Assembly: GCF_033344935.1 (NCBI RefSeq)
Contig: NZ_JAWPMM010000001.1
Coordinates: 3,024,001 to 3,088,000, forward strand
Length of the DNA stretch: 64,000 nt
From: Reichenbachiella sp.
GTDB lineage: Bacteria > Bacteroidota > Bacteroidia > Cytophagales > Cyclobacteriaceae
Reading direction: 5' to 3'
The notes under the pieces were generated by a model, which was not told the DNA's origin, ran no database searches, and saw nothing but the letters and a program-made list of their open reading frames with translations. Shown here one piece after another: positions 55,763 through 64,000 of the stretch. The first letter of the stretch is position 1; each line of letters begins with the position of its first letter. The position numbers and the translations under genes were made by a program.

Positions 55763-56620
55763 ATGAAAAAAGCCACCTTTACTTTACTTACTATCGTTCT
55801 TGTGCTACAATCCTTTATGGTATGTGCACAAACTGAAAACTATAAAAAAGGCCTCGAAGCCATGCAGAGCAATCGCTACCATGAAGCCATGGTGCGTTTC
55901 ACTAAGGTAGTTGAGGATGAAAAATTCGAAATTTCTGGGAAAGAGCTTTCTCAGGCTTATGCTTATTTAGCAGTTATTAGAACAGCTTATCTTGAAAAAG
56001 ATCTACAAAACATTCAGTTCAATAACATCATAGCCAAACAAGGTCAAATTCAACAGACCATTCAAGAAATGGTACGCGCAGTAAAGTTTCAAGACAGCAA
56101 CACCAAATCCATGGTAGATGATTCCAAGCAAACACTTGTTGAAATTTCCTCACGTGCGTTGAAAGTAATTGGAGATTCTTTGATGACCTACGACGAAAAT
56201 CAAGCAAACGAGACAACTGATTTTTTAGCCAGGTTTGCCATTCAGCAATTCGGTGAATTAGAAGGTATCGCAGTTGATAACTGGGAACTTCACGATATAC
56301 TTGGTTTGGCTCACTTCTTTATTGGGGAGGATGTAAATGCCATGTCTGAATTCAAAAAAGGTCGTGAGCAATTCTCTAAACTGACGGAGCAACCTAGAAG
56401 TACTTTACATCTGAAAAACTTTATCATTAGTGCCAACTATTATTTTAGTGTTGAGAATAATAAAAAAGAAACCCAGAACGTCTGTAAACAAGGTAGCTCC
56501 TACACTTCCGTTCTAATTAATAGTCTCAACGACAATGAAATGAACGAAATTCTTAGATTGAATAAGATTGAGAATCGTTTTCGTTCATATATGACCCGAA
56601 TCAACGACTCCAATAACTAA
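55763..56620 (+). CDS. Secreted TPR-like protein (first of a related pair)
   Basis: The 285-residue protein has a signal peptide (MKKATFTLLTIVLVLQSFMVCAQ) and TPR-like helices (YKKGLEAMQSNRYHEAMVRFTKVVED, AYAYLAVIRTAYLEK, LHDILGLAHFFIGEDVNAMSEFKKGREQF). It shares order and residues with the next gene (FxxGxxAxxxxxYxxAxxxFTxxxxxxxxxxxGK, DLLGLxxxxxGxxxxAxxxF), so the two look like tandem paralogs that have diverged. Function unknown; both are probably periplasmic. The upstream 258-nt gap holds a small hairpin (GCGAC/GTCGC near 55730-55744) and no other gene. Confidence 0.8.
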   Translation: MKKATFTLLTIVLVLQSFMVCAQTENYKKGLEAMQSNRYHEAMVRFTKVVEDEKFEISGKELSQAYAYLAVIRTAYLEKDLQNIQFNNIIAKQGQIQQTIQEMVRAVKFQDSNTKSMVDDSKQTLVEISSRALKVIGDSLMTYDENQANETTDFLARFAIQQFGELEGIAVDNWELHDILGLAHFFIGEDVNAMSEFKKGREQFSKLTEQPRSTLHLKNFIISANYYFSVENNKKETQNVCKQGSSYTSVLINSLNDNEMNEILRLNKIENRFRSYMTRINDSNN

Positions 56621-56679
56621 CATAAGGGTTCACTCAATTCCAAAACAACATACACTTAAGTCAAACCGTACATTCAAGG

Positions 56680-57513
56680 ATGAAAATTCTTCATAAACTC
56701 TGCTTTCTTTTTTTAATTATTGATTTTTTTTCAATTCAATATGCATGTGCTCAAGATCAATTCTATGAAAATGGTATGGCTGCGTATGAAAAGAAAGACT
56801 ATGAAACTGCTTTATTGAGTTTCACACAAGCGCTGGATAACAAGTACCTGATGAAAGGCAAAGATGTGCCACGTGCCTACAACTACAGAGCTAAAACAGT
56901 AGCTGAATATTTTAGCGTAATGCTAAGCAACAACAATTCAAAGTTCATCTCCGACAACCCTAACATCCTGGTCAATGCATTTGAAGATCTTGACCAAGCC
57001 ATTCGATTTGACGACGGTAAGTGTTCTGATCTTATTGCGGATACTAAAGGCGACCTTTTGAATGTTACTTTCCAGTTTGGAAAAACTATTGCAGATTCAT
57101 TAAGAATAGATCGAGGTTCGAATGATCCAAAAACCGACAGTTTAGTTGTGTTGGTAATAGACGAACTACTTATTCTTAAAAACCTTATCGGAGAGTCTTA
57201 TGAAATCGATGATTTACTGGGTCTATTGCAATACAAGCAAGGAAACATCGAAGAGGCTATCAACTATTTCATACAATCGGAGAAGCTATATCAGCAAAAT
57301 CCCCCGATATCTGCTGACTACAATCATGTGTACAATTATTACTATAGCGGTTTAATAAACTATTCCAAACTTCACGACTTTGATCAAGCATTAGTTGATG
57401 TAAAAAAAGCTAGAAAATTCGTCTACGACAATTTTAATGGCAATGAAGAAGCGACAGCCCTAGATGCTAAAATGGAAGCCTTAGAGTTTCAAATTAAACT
57501 TCTTAAGGAATAA
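56680..57513 (+). CDS. Secreted TPR-like protein (second of a related pair)
   Basis: The 277-residue protein (signal region MKILHKLCFLFLIIDFFSIQYACAQ) repeats the design of its upstream neighbour: an N-terminal TPR (FYENGMAAYEKKDYETALLSFTQALDNKYLMKGKDVPRAYNYRAKT), a central helix bundle, and a later TPR (DDLLGLLQYKQGNIEEAINYFIQSEKLY; NHVYNYYYSGLINYSKLHDFDQALVDVKKARKF). It follows by 59 nt on the same strand and is probably co-transcribed. The gene ends 1 nt from the stop of the kinase gene on the opposite strand. Confidence 0.8.
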   Translation: MKILHKLCFLFLIIDFFSIQYACAQDQFYENGMAAYEKKDYETALLSFTQALDNKYLMKGKDVPRAYNYRAKTVAEYFSVMLSNNNSKFISDNPNILVNAFEDLDQAIRFDDGKCSDLIADTKGDLLNVTFQFGKTIADSLRIDRGSNDPKTDSLVVLVIDELLILKNLIGESYEIDDLLGLLQYKQGNIEEAINYFIQSEKLYQQNPPISADYNHVYNYYYSGLINYSKLHDFDQALVDVKKARKFVYDNFNGNEEATALDAKMEALEFQIKLLKE

Positions 57514-57514
57514 A

Positions 57515-59764
57515 TTAAACCACTGCCTCCTCTACGGCAGATTTGAATCTTACGATGAAGCTGGTCCCTTTGCCTACTTGGCTTTCACAGCTTATTTCTG
57601 CTTCCATGGCATCAACAAACTTCTTAACTATAGACAGCCCCAACCCAGTGGACTGTTCGTTATCAGTCGGTTTGGCGCTTAGTTTCTGAAACTTAGTGAA
57701 CAATTTAGTTTGATCCTCTTCACTAATTCCAGGACCTTCATCTCGAATAATCATGGTTTCACTACCCTCTTCTTGAAAGACATTCAGAAAAATGTTTTTT
57801 CCAGATTCTGAAAACTTTAACGCATTAGACAGTAGGTTTTCGATGACTTGCAATAAATAATTATAGTCTGCAAAAATGAAATGCTTTTCTGTATCCAATT
57901 TACTATGAATGGTAATCGACTTCTTGCTAGCCAAGAGTTCAAAATTGCCTGCGACAAAATTCATGGTCTGACCTAAGTCAACCTTCTTTAGGTTAAGATT
58001 TACCTTCATGTCCTCTACAACGCTGACATCCAATACCCGATCGATCATATCTCGCATACGCTCCATCGTATCATCTACCAAATGGAAGTAATGGCTTTGT
58101 TCGGGTGTCAAACTAGCCTTCTCCATTTTCACCAGTGAAATCAAACCTTTGATATTGTTTAGTGGGCTTCTTAGGTCGTGAGCAACCACTCCCATTAATG
58201 TATTTTTCTCTTCATTGAGAGCCGTTAGCTTTTTATTATGGTTCTGAAGCAAGTAGTACGACCTACCCAAACTAACCGCAAGAAGTGTAGTAAGCACTAA
58301 TACCACTAAAATGCTATTTTGAAAAGACTGTTCCTCGCGAAGCTCTTCATTCAATCGCATCTCTTCAGCCATTTTATTGTATTCCAGAGATTCCATTTCT
58401 CTTCGAAAATCATATTCAGCAGTCATCCTGGCAATTTTTTCAGTTGACTGCGCATTGAACAGCGAATCCTTGAGGTTACTGTACAGCTCCTGATATTTTA
58501 GTGCATTTTTATAATCATTGATGGATCGATAGTGATTATAGAGCTCCTTCGTTGTTTCTTTCATCTCAGACAGGTAGTTTGATTTTTCACTTAGCCGTAG
58601 TGACTTTTGCAATAACTCAATTCCCTTTCTATAGTTTCTTTGTTTTAACGATAGAAGGCCCATATTTCTATAGATGCTGGTTTGGCACCCAGTCATTTCA
58701 CAGGTATTTGCCCACTGCATGGCCTGATCATAATAATACTGTGCTGAGTCATATTTTTTCTGCCAGACCATTATTTCCCCTAGTCCTTCATAAGAATAGG
58801 CCAAATCGCAATTTGCCTCCTCATTCAATTGAATAGCATGCGCCTGCCTCACCAATTGGGCAGCACTAAGCGTGTCACCTTCCTCCATATGGACAATTGA
58901 TAAGTTGTTCATGATCATGGCCTCATCCATTTTTAAATTGGTAGCCCTTGCCATTTCCATACCCTGAGCAAAGTATTCCTTGGATTGATCCGCTTTCCCT
59001 AATTCATGATAAATAGTTCCTAGGTTATTGGCCAAAATGAGTTTAGCTTCCTTATCATTCTTCTTATCGATAATTTCATAGGCCTTCAGGTAATACGCCA
59101 ATGCCTCTGGGTATAATCCCATTTCATCATACACTATGGCCAAACTGTTATAGGATATCCAAGCGCTATCTGCTCTTTCGGGTTGATTGTAATAGTCATG
59201 TGCAGACTGCAGATGTCTTAATGCTGCCACATTGTCTCCATTTATATTCAATAAGTTCCCTAAATACAAATTGTATAAAGCTGAACTCGAGCGGTCATTG
59301 ATAGAATCAGATAGTTGGATGGCTAGGTTATAACATTTTTTTGCGGAGTCAAATTGATGAGTTTGCTCCATGTAAAAAGCCAGATAGTTGATGGATTTAG
59401 CTTTCAATCTGGTTTCATCAATCCCTTCAAATAGCGTTGTTGACTGATGTATATATGAAATAGCAGAATCTGATATCTGATGATTAACATAAGCTCTACC
59501 CAAACTTTGGTAAACCCTACCTCTCAATAGTGTTTCATCATCTTTATCAAGTAGCTCTAGTGCAGATTTGGCATATGCCAGTGATTGCTCAGCTTCTGTA
59601 GCTTCTGCCGACAGATTGAGATAGAGCAATATTTTATCTGTACGACTATTGGTTTTTTGTAAAACACCAATCAAACTATCCATTGATGCTTGTCCACACA
59701 CGGCAAAGCCGCAACACATCAAAAGAATGAAAACAATGTTAATTGGCCTTTTCTTCTTAGTCAT
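57515..59764 (-). CDS. TPR transmembrane sensor histidine kinase
   Basis: The 749-residue protein has a signal region (VFILLMCCGFAVCGQA), a periplasmic TPR array (about 40-440), and a membrane helix (about 483-505, SILVVLVLTTLLAVSLGRSYYLLQ). A HisKA helix with His529 (MGVVAHDLRSPLNN) and a HATPase_c domain follow (N box NLLSNALKFS, DEGPGI, STGLGLSIVKKFVDAM). No response regulator gene is adjacent. It lies downstream of a 57-residue gene and another TPR kinase on the same strand, so the three may share a transcript. Confidence 0.93.
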   Translation of the reverse strand: MTKKKRPINIVFILLMCCGFAVCGQASMDSLIGVLQKTNSRTDKILLYLNLSAEATEAEQSLAYAKSALELLDKDDETLLRGRVYQSLGRAYVNHQISDSAISYIHQSTTLFEGIDETRLKAKSINYLAFYMEQTHQFDSAKKCYNLAIQLSDSINDRSSSALYNLYLGNLLNINGDNVAALRHLQSAHDYYNQPERADSAWISYNSLAIVYDEMGLYPEALAYYLKAYEIIDKKNDKEAKLILANNLGTIYHELGKADQSKEYFAQGMEMARATNLKMDEAMIMNNLSIVHMEEGDTLSAAQLVRQAHAIQLNEEANCDLAYSYEGLGEIMVWQKKYDSAQYYYDQAMQWANTCEMTGCQTSIYRNMGLLSLKQRNYRKGIELLQKSLRLSEKSNYLSEMKETTKELYNHYRSINDYKNALKYQELYSNLKDSLFNAQSTEKIARMTAEYDFRREMESLEYNKMAEEMRLNEELREEQSFQNSILVVLVLTTLLAVSLGRSYYLLQNHNKKLTALNEEKNTLMGVVAHDLRSPLNNIKGLISLVKMEKASLTPEQSHYFHLVDDTMERMRDMIDRVLDVSVVEDMKVNLNLKKVDLGQTMNFVAGNFELLASKKSITIHSKLDTEKHFIFADYNYLLQVIENLLSNALKFSESGKNIFLNVFQEEGSETMIIRDEGPGISEEDQTKLFTKFQKLSAKPTDNEQSTGLGLSIVKKFVDAMEAEISCESQVGKGTSFIVRFKSAVEEAVV

Positions 59765-59807
59765 TAACTTTCACATTTGATTCCGCACACAGGTGGATGA
59801 AAAAGGT

Positions 59808-59981
59808 TTATTTCTTTTCCTTCTTTTTCCCTCTGCTCTTTGTCCATTCCAATGCTCCTTCATCAAACTCTTCAGCCACATTTTTATCCAACCCCCCAAT
59901 TTTGGTTGGGTCTACATTGGTGATTTCGTTGTCATCCAGACCTTCAAGCGGATTATCTATTTTTTCTACTTTTTTACTCAT
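59808..59981 (-). CDS. Small acidic protein of unknown function (57 aa)
   Basis: The frame runs from ATG (59981) to TAA (59808-59810). The product has an acidic middle (NPLEGLDDNEITNVDPTK, AEEFDEGALEW) and a basic Lys-rich end (KSRGKKKEKK), no signal peptide and no membrane helix. I recognise no family. It fills the gap between two TPR kinases on the same strand (44 nt after one, 43 nt before the other) and could be a small connector in their pathway. Plus-strand frames over the same bases are weaker. Confidence 0.6.
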   Translation of the reverse strand: MSKKVEKIDNPLEGLDDNEITNVDPTKIGGLDKNVAEEFDEGALEWTKSRGKKKEKK

Positions 59982-60025
59982 GATAATTACTTTTTATCCC
60001 AAACGCTTAAATCTTTAGTATGCTA

Positions 60026-61834
60026 TTAGATACCCAAATATTCCTTTTTCATATTTTCAATGATAGGTAGTAATATAACGAATTTCGTCCCTTTATTTAG
60101 CTCACTGACCAAACTAACTTCTCCTTCCAGTTTCTCTACAGCCGATTTTAGGATGAACATTCCTAAGCCAGATCCCTGCACATCGTCATTAGCTCTATAG
60201 AACATATCAAACACCTTCTCCTGATACCTTGGGTCAATGCCAATGCCATTGTCTTCAACAACGATACACATATAATCCTCTGCCGTTTGCATGACCTTAA
60301 TATTTACAAATGGATCATCTATATCCTGCCTGGAGTATTTTATACTATTTTCAATCAAATTCTGAATAATGGTATTCATCAAACTACGATCTGATTGAAT
60401 CTTCATATTTTTTTCAATGTCTATTGAAAATTCAATTTTGCCAAATCCCGGTAAATAATTGAAAGATTCGATACAATCTGAAACGATCTCATCGAAGTCA
60501 ATAATGGTCTTTGATAGTTGCCAATCTCTCACTTTTGAAAGCTCTAGTAAATCAATGATAGTTTGATTGATTCGCGTTATTCTATGATGATACAAATCAA
60601 AATATTTCAGTGCCTGTTCATCGTGAATTTCGGATTTGACCACATCGTAGAGGCCCATCAAAGAAGAAATGGGGCCTCGTAAATCATGAGACACCCGTGA
60701 AGAAAACTTATCAAGCTCTTCGTTTTTCTTTTCTACTACCAGGTTATTCTCTCTCTGAATTCTGGCCTCAGATTCAAGGGATTCCATCTTCCACATCGAC
60801 TCCAGGCTTTTTATTTTACTCTTTGTTTCAGAGTTGATCACCTGTTCTTTATAATCATGGTATTTGATATGATAAGCCAAAGCTTCAGCCTGATCGTTTT
60901 CATTCATAGCGATATTGAACAATTCAAAATAAGCCTTATACATAATTTGCTTATTATCAATTTGCTCTCCCACTTCTATCGCATCATGAAAGTACTTTTT
61001 GGCTTCATCATAATGATTAGTTGCCAGACTCACTTGCCCAAGTTTGGTCAGCGCCATACCACAACCCATTTTTTCACCCACCTCACTGTGTACTTTTAGA
61101 CTGGTCTGAAAAAACTCTTCTGCCTCTTTATATTCATTGAGATGCAAATGAATCTTACCCTTGCCATACCAGGAAAAAGCTAGTCCTCGTCTATCTCCAG
61201 TTTCCTTCTTCAGACTTATGCTAGTATTGATTGACTCCAACGCATTTTTGTAGTCGCCTTTTTTGAGATATAAACCAGAAAGTGGATTACATGCGTTGGA
61301 CTCTCCGTTTTTGTCATTATTGAGATGACTCAATTCGCGACATTTGACATAAGTCTCCAATGCCTTATCCAACTCACCAAAAGCTTCATAGATAAAACCA
61401 ATGGCTTTTAGTGTCTTAGACTGACCTATAAAATCTTCCGTTTCCTTTTGCAGACGCAGGCATTCATACAAATGCTCTAGCCCCTTATGATATTGTGTGG
61501 ATTTGTATTCAATGCTTCCGATGTTGTAGAGCGCATCGGCCATACCTTGCTTATCATTCAGCTTTCTGTAGGCCGTCAAAGCCTCTTCAGAATGTTCTAA
61601 TCCTGCCAGATGATCTCCCATGATCATATAGAATAAACCCAATTGACAGGAGCATCTGGCTAATCCTAGTTCATAGCCTAAGGCTTCACTTTTTACTTGC
61701 GCTTGTAGGGTTAAATCTATCGAATTCTTCACGTTGCTTACGCGAGAATCCATAGCATACTTGAGCGTGGAATCCACGCTTTTTATTTGAGCCTCATGGT
61801 CGAGGGATGGCTCTTTTTGGATCTTGGGTTGCAT
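60026..61834 (-). CDS. Cytoplasmic TPR histidine kinase
   Basis: The 602-residue protein lacks a signal peptide and membrane helix. Six or seven TPR units (about 40-330; YNIGSIEYKSTQYHKGLEHLYECL, LSGLYLKKGDYKNALESINTSI, YGKGKIHLHLNEYKEAEEFFQTSL) lead into a coiled coil and a HisKA helix with His383 (FSSRVSHDLRGPISSL). The HATPase_c domain has NLIENSIKYSRQ, EDNGIGID and GSGLGMFILKSAV. It should sense an intracellular partner through the TPRs. No regulator gene is adjacent. A 208-nt gap upstream contains a weak hairpin near 61927-61968, possibly the end of the helicase transcript. Confidence 0.92.
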   Translation of the reverse strand: MQPKIQKEPSLDHEAQIKSVDSTLKYAMDSRVSNVKNSIDLTLQAQVKSEALGYELGLARCSCQLGLFYMIMGDHLAGLEHSEEALTAYRKLNDKQGMADALYNIGSIEYKSTQYHKGLEHLYECLRLQKETEDFIGQSKTLKAIGFIYEAFGELDKALETYVKCRELSHLNNDKNGESNACNPLSGLYLKKGDYKNALESINTSISLKKETGDRRGLAFSWYGKGKIHLHLNEYKEAEEFFQTSLKVHSEVGEKMGCGMALTKLGQVSLATNHYDEAKKYFHDAIEVGEQIDNKQIMYKAYFELFNIAMNENDQAEALAYHIKYHDYKEQVINSETKSKIKSLESMWKMESLESEARIQRENNLVVEKKNEELDKFSSRVSHDLRGPISSLMGLYDVVKSEIHDEQALKYFDLYHHRITRINQTIIDLLELSKVRDWQLSKTIIDFDEIVSDCIESFNYLPGFGKIEFSIDIEKNMKIQSDRSLMNTIIQNLIENSIKYSRQDIDDPFVNIKVMQTAEDYMCIVVEDNGIGIDPRYQEKVFDMFYRANDDVQGSGLGMFILKSAVEKLEGEVSLVSELNKGTKFVILLPIIENMKKEYLGI

Positions 61835-62042
61835 TATTTTAAAATTTGGAAGACAGTCTTCAACAAGTTTTAATAAAATAATACAGGCGGACTTTAAATA
61901 TACATGTTAAAACCCATCCTATCAAAGGGATATTGAAATAAATATTAAAATATTTCAAGTCAATACCCTTATTGTTCAATTCACAACAACATTAAACCGT
62001 TGTGCGCAACAAGATAACTATTTTTCGAGCCAATTGACGGGA

Positions 62043-63776
62043 TTATCGTCTCCTTCCTCCTCCAGATCGGCCTTGTCGGCCTCCTGATCTGCCTGACCCA
62101 GAAGGCCTACCAGATGAACTACGGCGTTTTCTATCCTGATATCCTCTTTGATTGGATCTTCCTGATCTTGGAGGTTCATCATCCTGGTTTACGCGAAGTT
62201 CACGACCCTCGAATTCGTAGCCTTTGAACTTACCCATGACATCTTTGGCAATGTCCTTATCCACTTCAAAATAAGCTCTTTTTTGCTGCAGTTCGATTTT
62301 TCCGATTTGTCCTTTCTTGGCTCCAGATATATCACAAATCATATGTAATAGTTCTGCATTAGAGATGTCATCGATCTTGCCTAAGTTGATAAACAATCTA
62401 GCATGCTTGCCATCGCCTCGATCTCTATCTCGGGCTTCCTTGGCACGACTGCCTTCTGCTTGATTCAGATCACCACTATTCGAAATGCTTACTTTAGATA
62501 ACTCCAGCGCCAACAATTTATCAACTAGCTCCTCTTTGGACAAAGAAGCAAACATCTCCTGCGCCTGTTGTTTAAGATCCGCTGGCAATTCCTTTTTTAT
62601 TTCATAGTCAGCAATCAACTTCAAAGAATTATCCATTCTAGAAGACATCACTTCGTCAGCGGTTGGGATCAATTCCTTTTCGAATTTAATCTTCAAACGT
62701 CTTTCGATCTCTCCGATTCTTCTGACTTCCCCTTTGCTCACTAGGGCAATTGAAATCCCTTTTTTACCTGCTCTTGCTGTTCTACCACTTCTGTGTGTGT
62801 AGAATTCCAACTCGTCTGGAAGTCTATGGTGAATCACATGAGTCACATCATTCACATCAATTCCTCTGGCAGCTACATCAGTAGCTACCAACATCGACAA
62901 GGTACCATCCTTAAACTTTCTCATGACAGAATCACGCTGCTTCTGAGTCAAATCCCCATGAAGGGCCTCAGCGCGATAGCCGGCTCTACTGATATCATCA
63001 GCCAAGTTCTGTGTATCGATTTTAGTTCGACAAAACATCACACCATAAAAGTTTGGATTCACATCCAACACTCTTTTGATGGCCTCAAGCTTGTCGCTTA
63101 CTTTCACCACCAGGTATTGGTGAGAGATATTTTTATTGACTTCTACCCCACTTTTCACCGAAACTTCCTTCGGATCATTCATGTAGGTATTCACAATACT
63201 TTTGATCGCCGATGGCATGGTAGCAGAAAACAACCAGGTAGTCTTACCAGCTGGTGTATCCGCTAAGATCTTATTCAGCTCTTCTTTGAAACCCATGTTG
63301 AGCATCTCATCCGCTTCATCGAGCACGACATAGTCTAGGGCTTTCATACTGATCACCTTTCGATTGATTAAATCCACCAATCGGCCCGGAGTAGCTACTA
63401 CCACTTGCGGTTTAGCTTTGAGCGCTTTGATTTGATTGGTGATCGCTGCACCACCAAAAACAACCTCTACCTTTAGTTTAGGCTTGTTTTTAGAAAAGTT
63501 CTTTAATTGCTCGGCGATCTGTTGAGCCAATTCACGTGTAGGTGCCAGCACTACGGCCTGACAAGTATTAGAATCTTCGTTTACTGCCTGAAGCAGTGGC
63601 AATCCAAAGGCAGCGGTCTTTCCCGTACCTGTTTGCGCCAAGCCAATAAAATCTTGCATAGAGTCAAGTAATATTGGAATGGCCTCTTGCTGAATCTGTG
63701 TGGGTTTAACAATGCCTAAATCGGTGAGCGCATCAACCAAACGTGGTTCGAGCCCGAGTTCTGAAAAAGTATTCAA
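62043..63776 (-). CDS. DEAD-box RNA helicase with DbpA-like RNA-binding domain and RGG tail
   Basis: From the TTG at 63776 (MNTFSELGLEPRLV, the usual family N-terminus; a TTG 36 nt upstream would add twelve unrelated residues) the enzyme has 577 residues. It shows the Q motif (KPTQIQQEAIP), AQTGTGKT, PTRELAQQ, TPGRLVDL, DEAD in VLDEADEMLNMGF, SAT, and HRSGRTARAGKKG. A middle domain and a DbpA-type RNA-recognition domain follow (ARLFINLGKIDDISNAELLHMICDISGAKKGQIGKIELQQKRAYFEVDK). The tail is rich in Arg, Gly and Ser. It remodels rRNA or mRNA, often at low temperature (CsdA/DeaD type). A structured leader precedes it. Confidence 0.93.
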   Translation of the reverse strand: MNTFSELGLEPRLVDALTDLGIVKPTQIQQEAIPILLDSMQDFIGLAQTGTGKTAAFGLPLLQAVNEDSNTCQAVVLAPTRELAQQIAEQLKNFSKNKPKLKVEVVFGGAAITNQIKALKAKPQVVVATPGRLVDLINRKVISMKALDYVVLDEADEMLNMGFKEELNKILADTPAGKTTWLFSATMPSAIKSIVNTYMNDPKEVSVKSGVEVNKNISHQYLVVKVSDKLEAIKRVLDVNPNFYGVMFCRTKIDTQNLADDISRAGYRAEALHGDLTQKQRDSVMRKFKDGTLSMLVATDVAARGIDVNDVTHVIHHRLPDELEFYTHRSGRTARAGKKGISIALVSKGEVRRIGEIERRLKIKFEKELIPTADEVMSSRMDNSLKLIADYEIKKELPADLKQQAQEMFASLSKEELVDKLLALELSKVSISNSGDLNQAEGSRAKEARDRDRGDGKHARLFINLGKIDDISNAELLHMICDISGAKKGQIGKIELQQKRAYFEVDKDIAKDVMGKFKGYEFEGRELRVNQDDEPPRSGRSNQRGYQDRKRRSSSGRPSGSGRSGGRQGRSGGGRRR

Positions 63777-63807
63777 TCTGAAAATCTTATGATAAGCTGC
63801 AAAGGTA

Positions 63808-63965
63808 GGCAATTAATAGCCCTGCGCTATCAATTGCCCATAAGATTCTCTCTTTGAGGAAAATTATCCCAGAATTATTGCCCTTGTTGGTGTTGTCCAC
63901 CAACAAGCCTCCACATCCAGCTACTTGCACGAATTTCTCAGAGTTCTCTAACGAGTAACTCTGAG
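63808..63965 (-). promoter_or_regulatory. Structured leader region of the DEAD-box helicase gene
   Basis: Three hairpins line up on the minus-strand leader. (1) 63808-63820 with 63826-63838, 13 bp with one G-U wobble around a 5-nt loop, 31 nt before the start at 63776. (2) 63883-63892 with 63898-63907, 10 bp perfect. (3) 63937-63945 with 63957-63965, 9 bp perfect with an 11-nt loop. None has a U run on the minus strand. Long folded 5' leaders are known for cold-induced RNA helicase genes; the promoter lies outside the window or is not recognised. Confidence 0.5.
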
Positions 63966-64000
63966 GGAGTAGTTGAATCAAATGCCTTAAAATTCTCTAA

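Noticed and set aside
59793-60029. Plus-strand frames of 73-78 codons over the gap between the two kinases
   Set aside because: They are antisense to the 57-codon minus gene, are full of Phe/Ser/Leu runs produced by its Lys/Glu codons, and have no sensible start context.
61927-61968. Imperfect hairpin downstream of the helicase gene
   Set aside because: The stem has a bulge and a large internal loop and no good U run. It is mentioned only as a weak possibility.
63787-63981. 64-codon minus-strand frame upstream of the helicase (MIQLLPQSYS...)
   Set aside because: It begins at a TTG and its bases are taken up by the three hairpins of the helicase leader. Length and composition give no support for a protein.

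Overview
The window is about 64 kb of AT-rich chromosome from a member of the Bacteroidota, most likely a marine cytophagalean (order Cytophagales); I cannot name the genus from sequence alone. The evidence is gene content (PafA-type phosphatase, CrtYcd-type lycopene cyclase, DUF5916, DUF2807, PD40/OmpA and TPR histidine-kinase families), few Shine-Dalgarno sites, and promoters of the Bacteroidota type (TTTG, about 19 nt, TAnnTTTG). I see no tRNA, rRNA, CRISPR array, insertion sequence or prophage. It reads as ordinary, stable chromosome with many signalling and envelope genes.

Layout. 1-4.3 kb (minus): a TPR lipoprotein cut by the window edge, a 53-residue lipoprotein, a SiaC-like phosphoprotein and a NarL-type two-component pair. 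4.6-7.1 kb: helicase hrpB. 7.1-10.1 kb (minus): a cysM-mec-cysO-moeZ operon for sulfur-carrier-protein-dependent cysteine synthesis, preceded by a short leader ORF with five consecutive Cys codons and a terminator, i.e. a likely cysteine-responsive attenuator. 10.2-14.3 kb: lhgO, msrB, an outer-membrane barrel, a Big2-like/DM13 lipoprotein and a secreted unknown. 14.4-18.3 kb: a TPR histidine kinase with a response regulator fused to a degenerate SpoIIE-type phosphatase. 19.2-22.0 kb: a penicillin-acylase-family hydrolase with a small membrane protein.

22.2-26.6 kb: a compact carotenoid operon, crtI-crtB-unknown-idi-crtZ-crtYcd, predicted to make zeaxanthin from GGPP (no crtE or ketolase here), ending tail-to-tail with pafA. 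28.3-33.1 kb: cca, a TPR protein and an orphan FtsX/MacB-type permease. 33.1-38.2 kb (minus): MarR regulator, RND/MMPL exporter, LolA-like protein and outer-membrane protein, which look like one trans-envelope export system. 38.5 kb: a 52-codon gene with its own promoter and terminator. 38.8-49.1 kb: ppc, a lone receiver protein, a GH3 glycosidase, a DUF2807 adhesin-like protein, truC, a BaiN/HI0933 flavoprotein and an ABC-F ATPase. 49.1-57.5 kb: envelope proteins (DUF5916, PD40-OmpA, DUF481, a barrel and two related TPR proteins). 57.5-61.8 kb: two TPR histidine kinases around a 57-residue unknown. 62.0-64.0 kb: a DEAD-box helicase with a strongly structured leader.

The most interesting element is the poly-cysteine leader and terminator in front of cysM. 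It links the regulation of the operon directly to the predicted product of its enzymes. The CysO-like carrier also ends in Gly-Gly-Ile-Gln rather than Gly-Gly, so the neighbouring JAMM protease may have to mature it.
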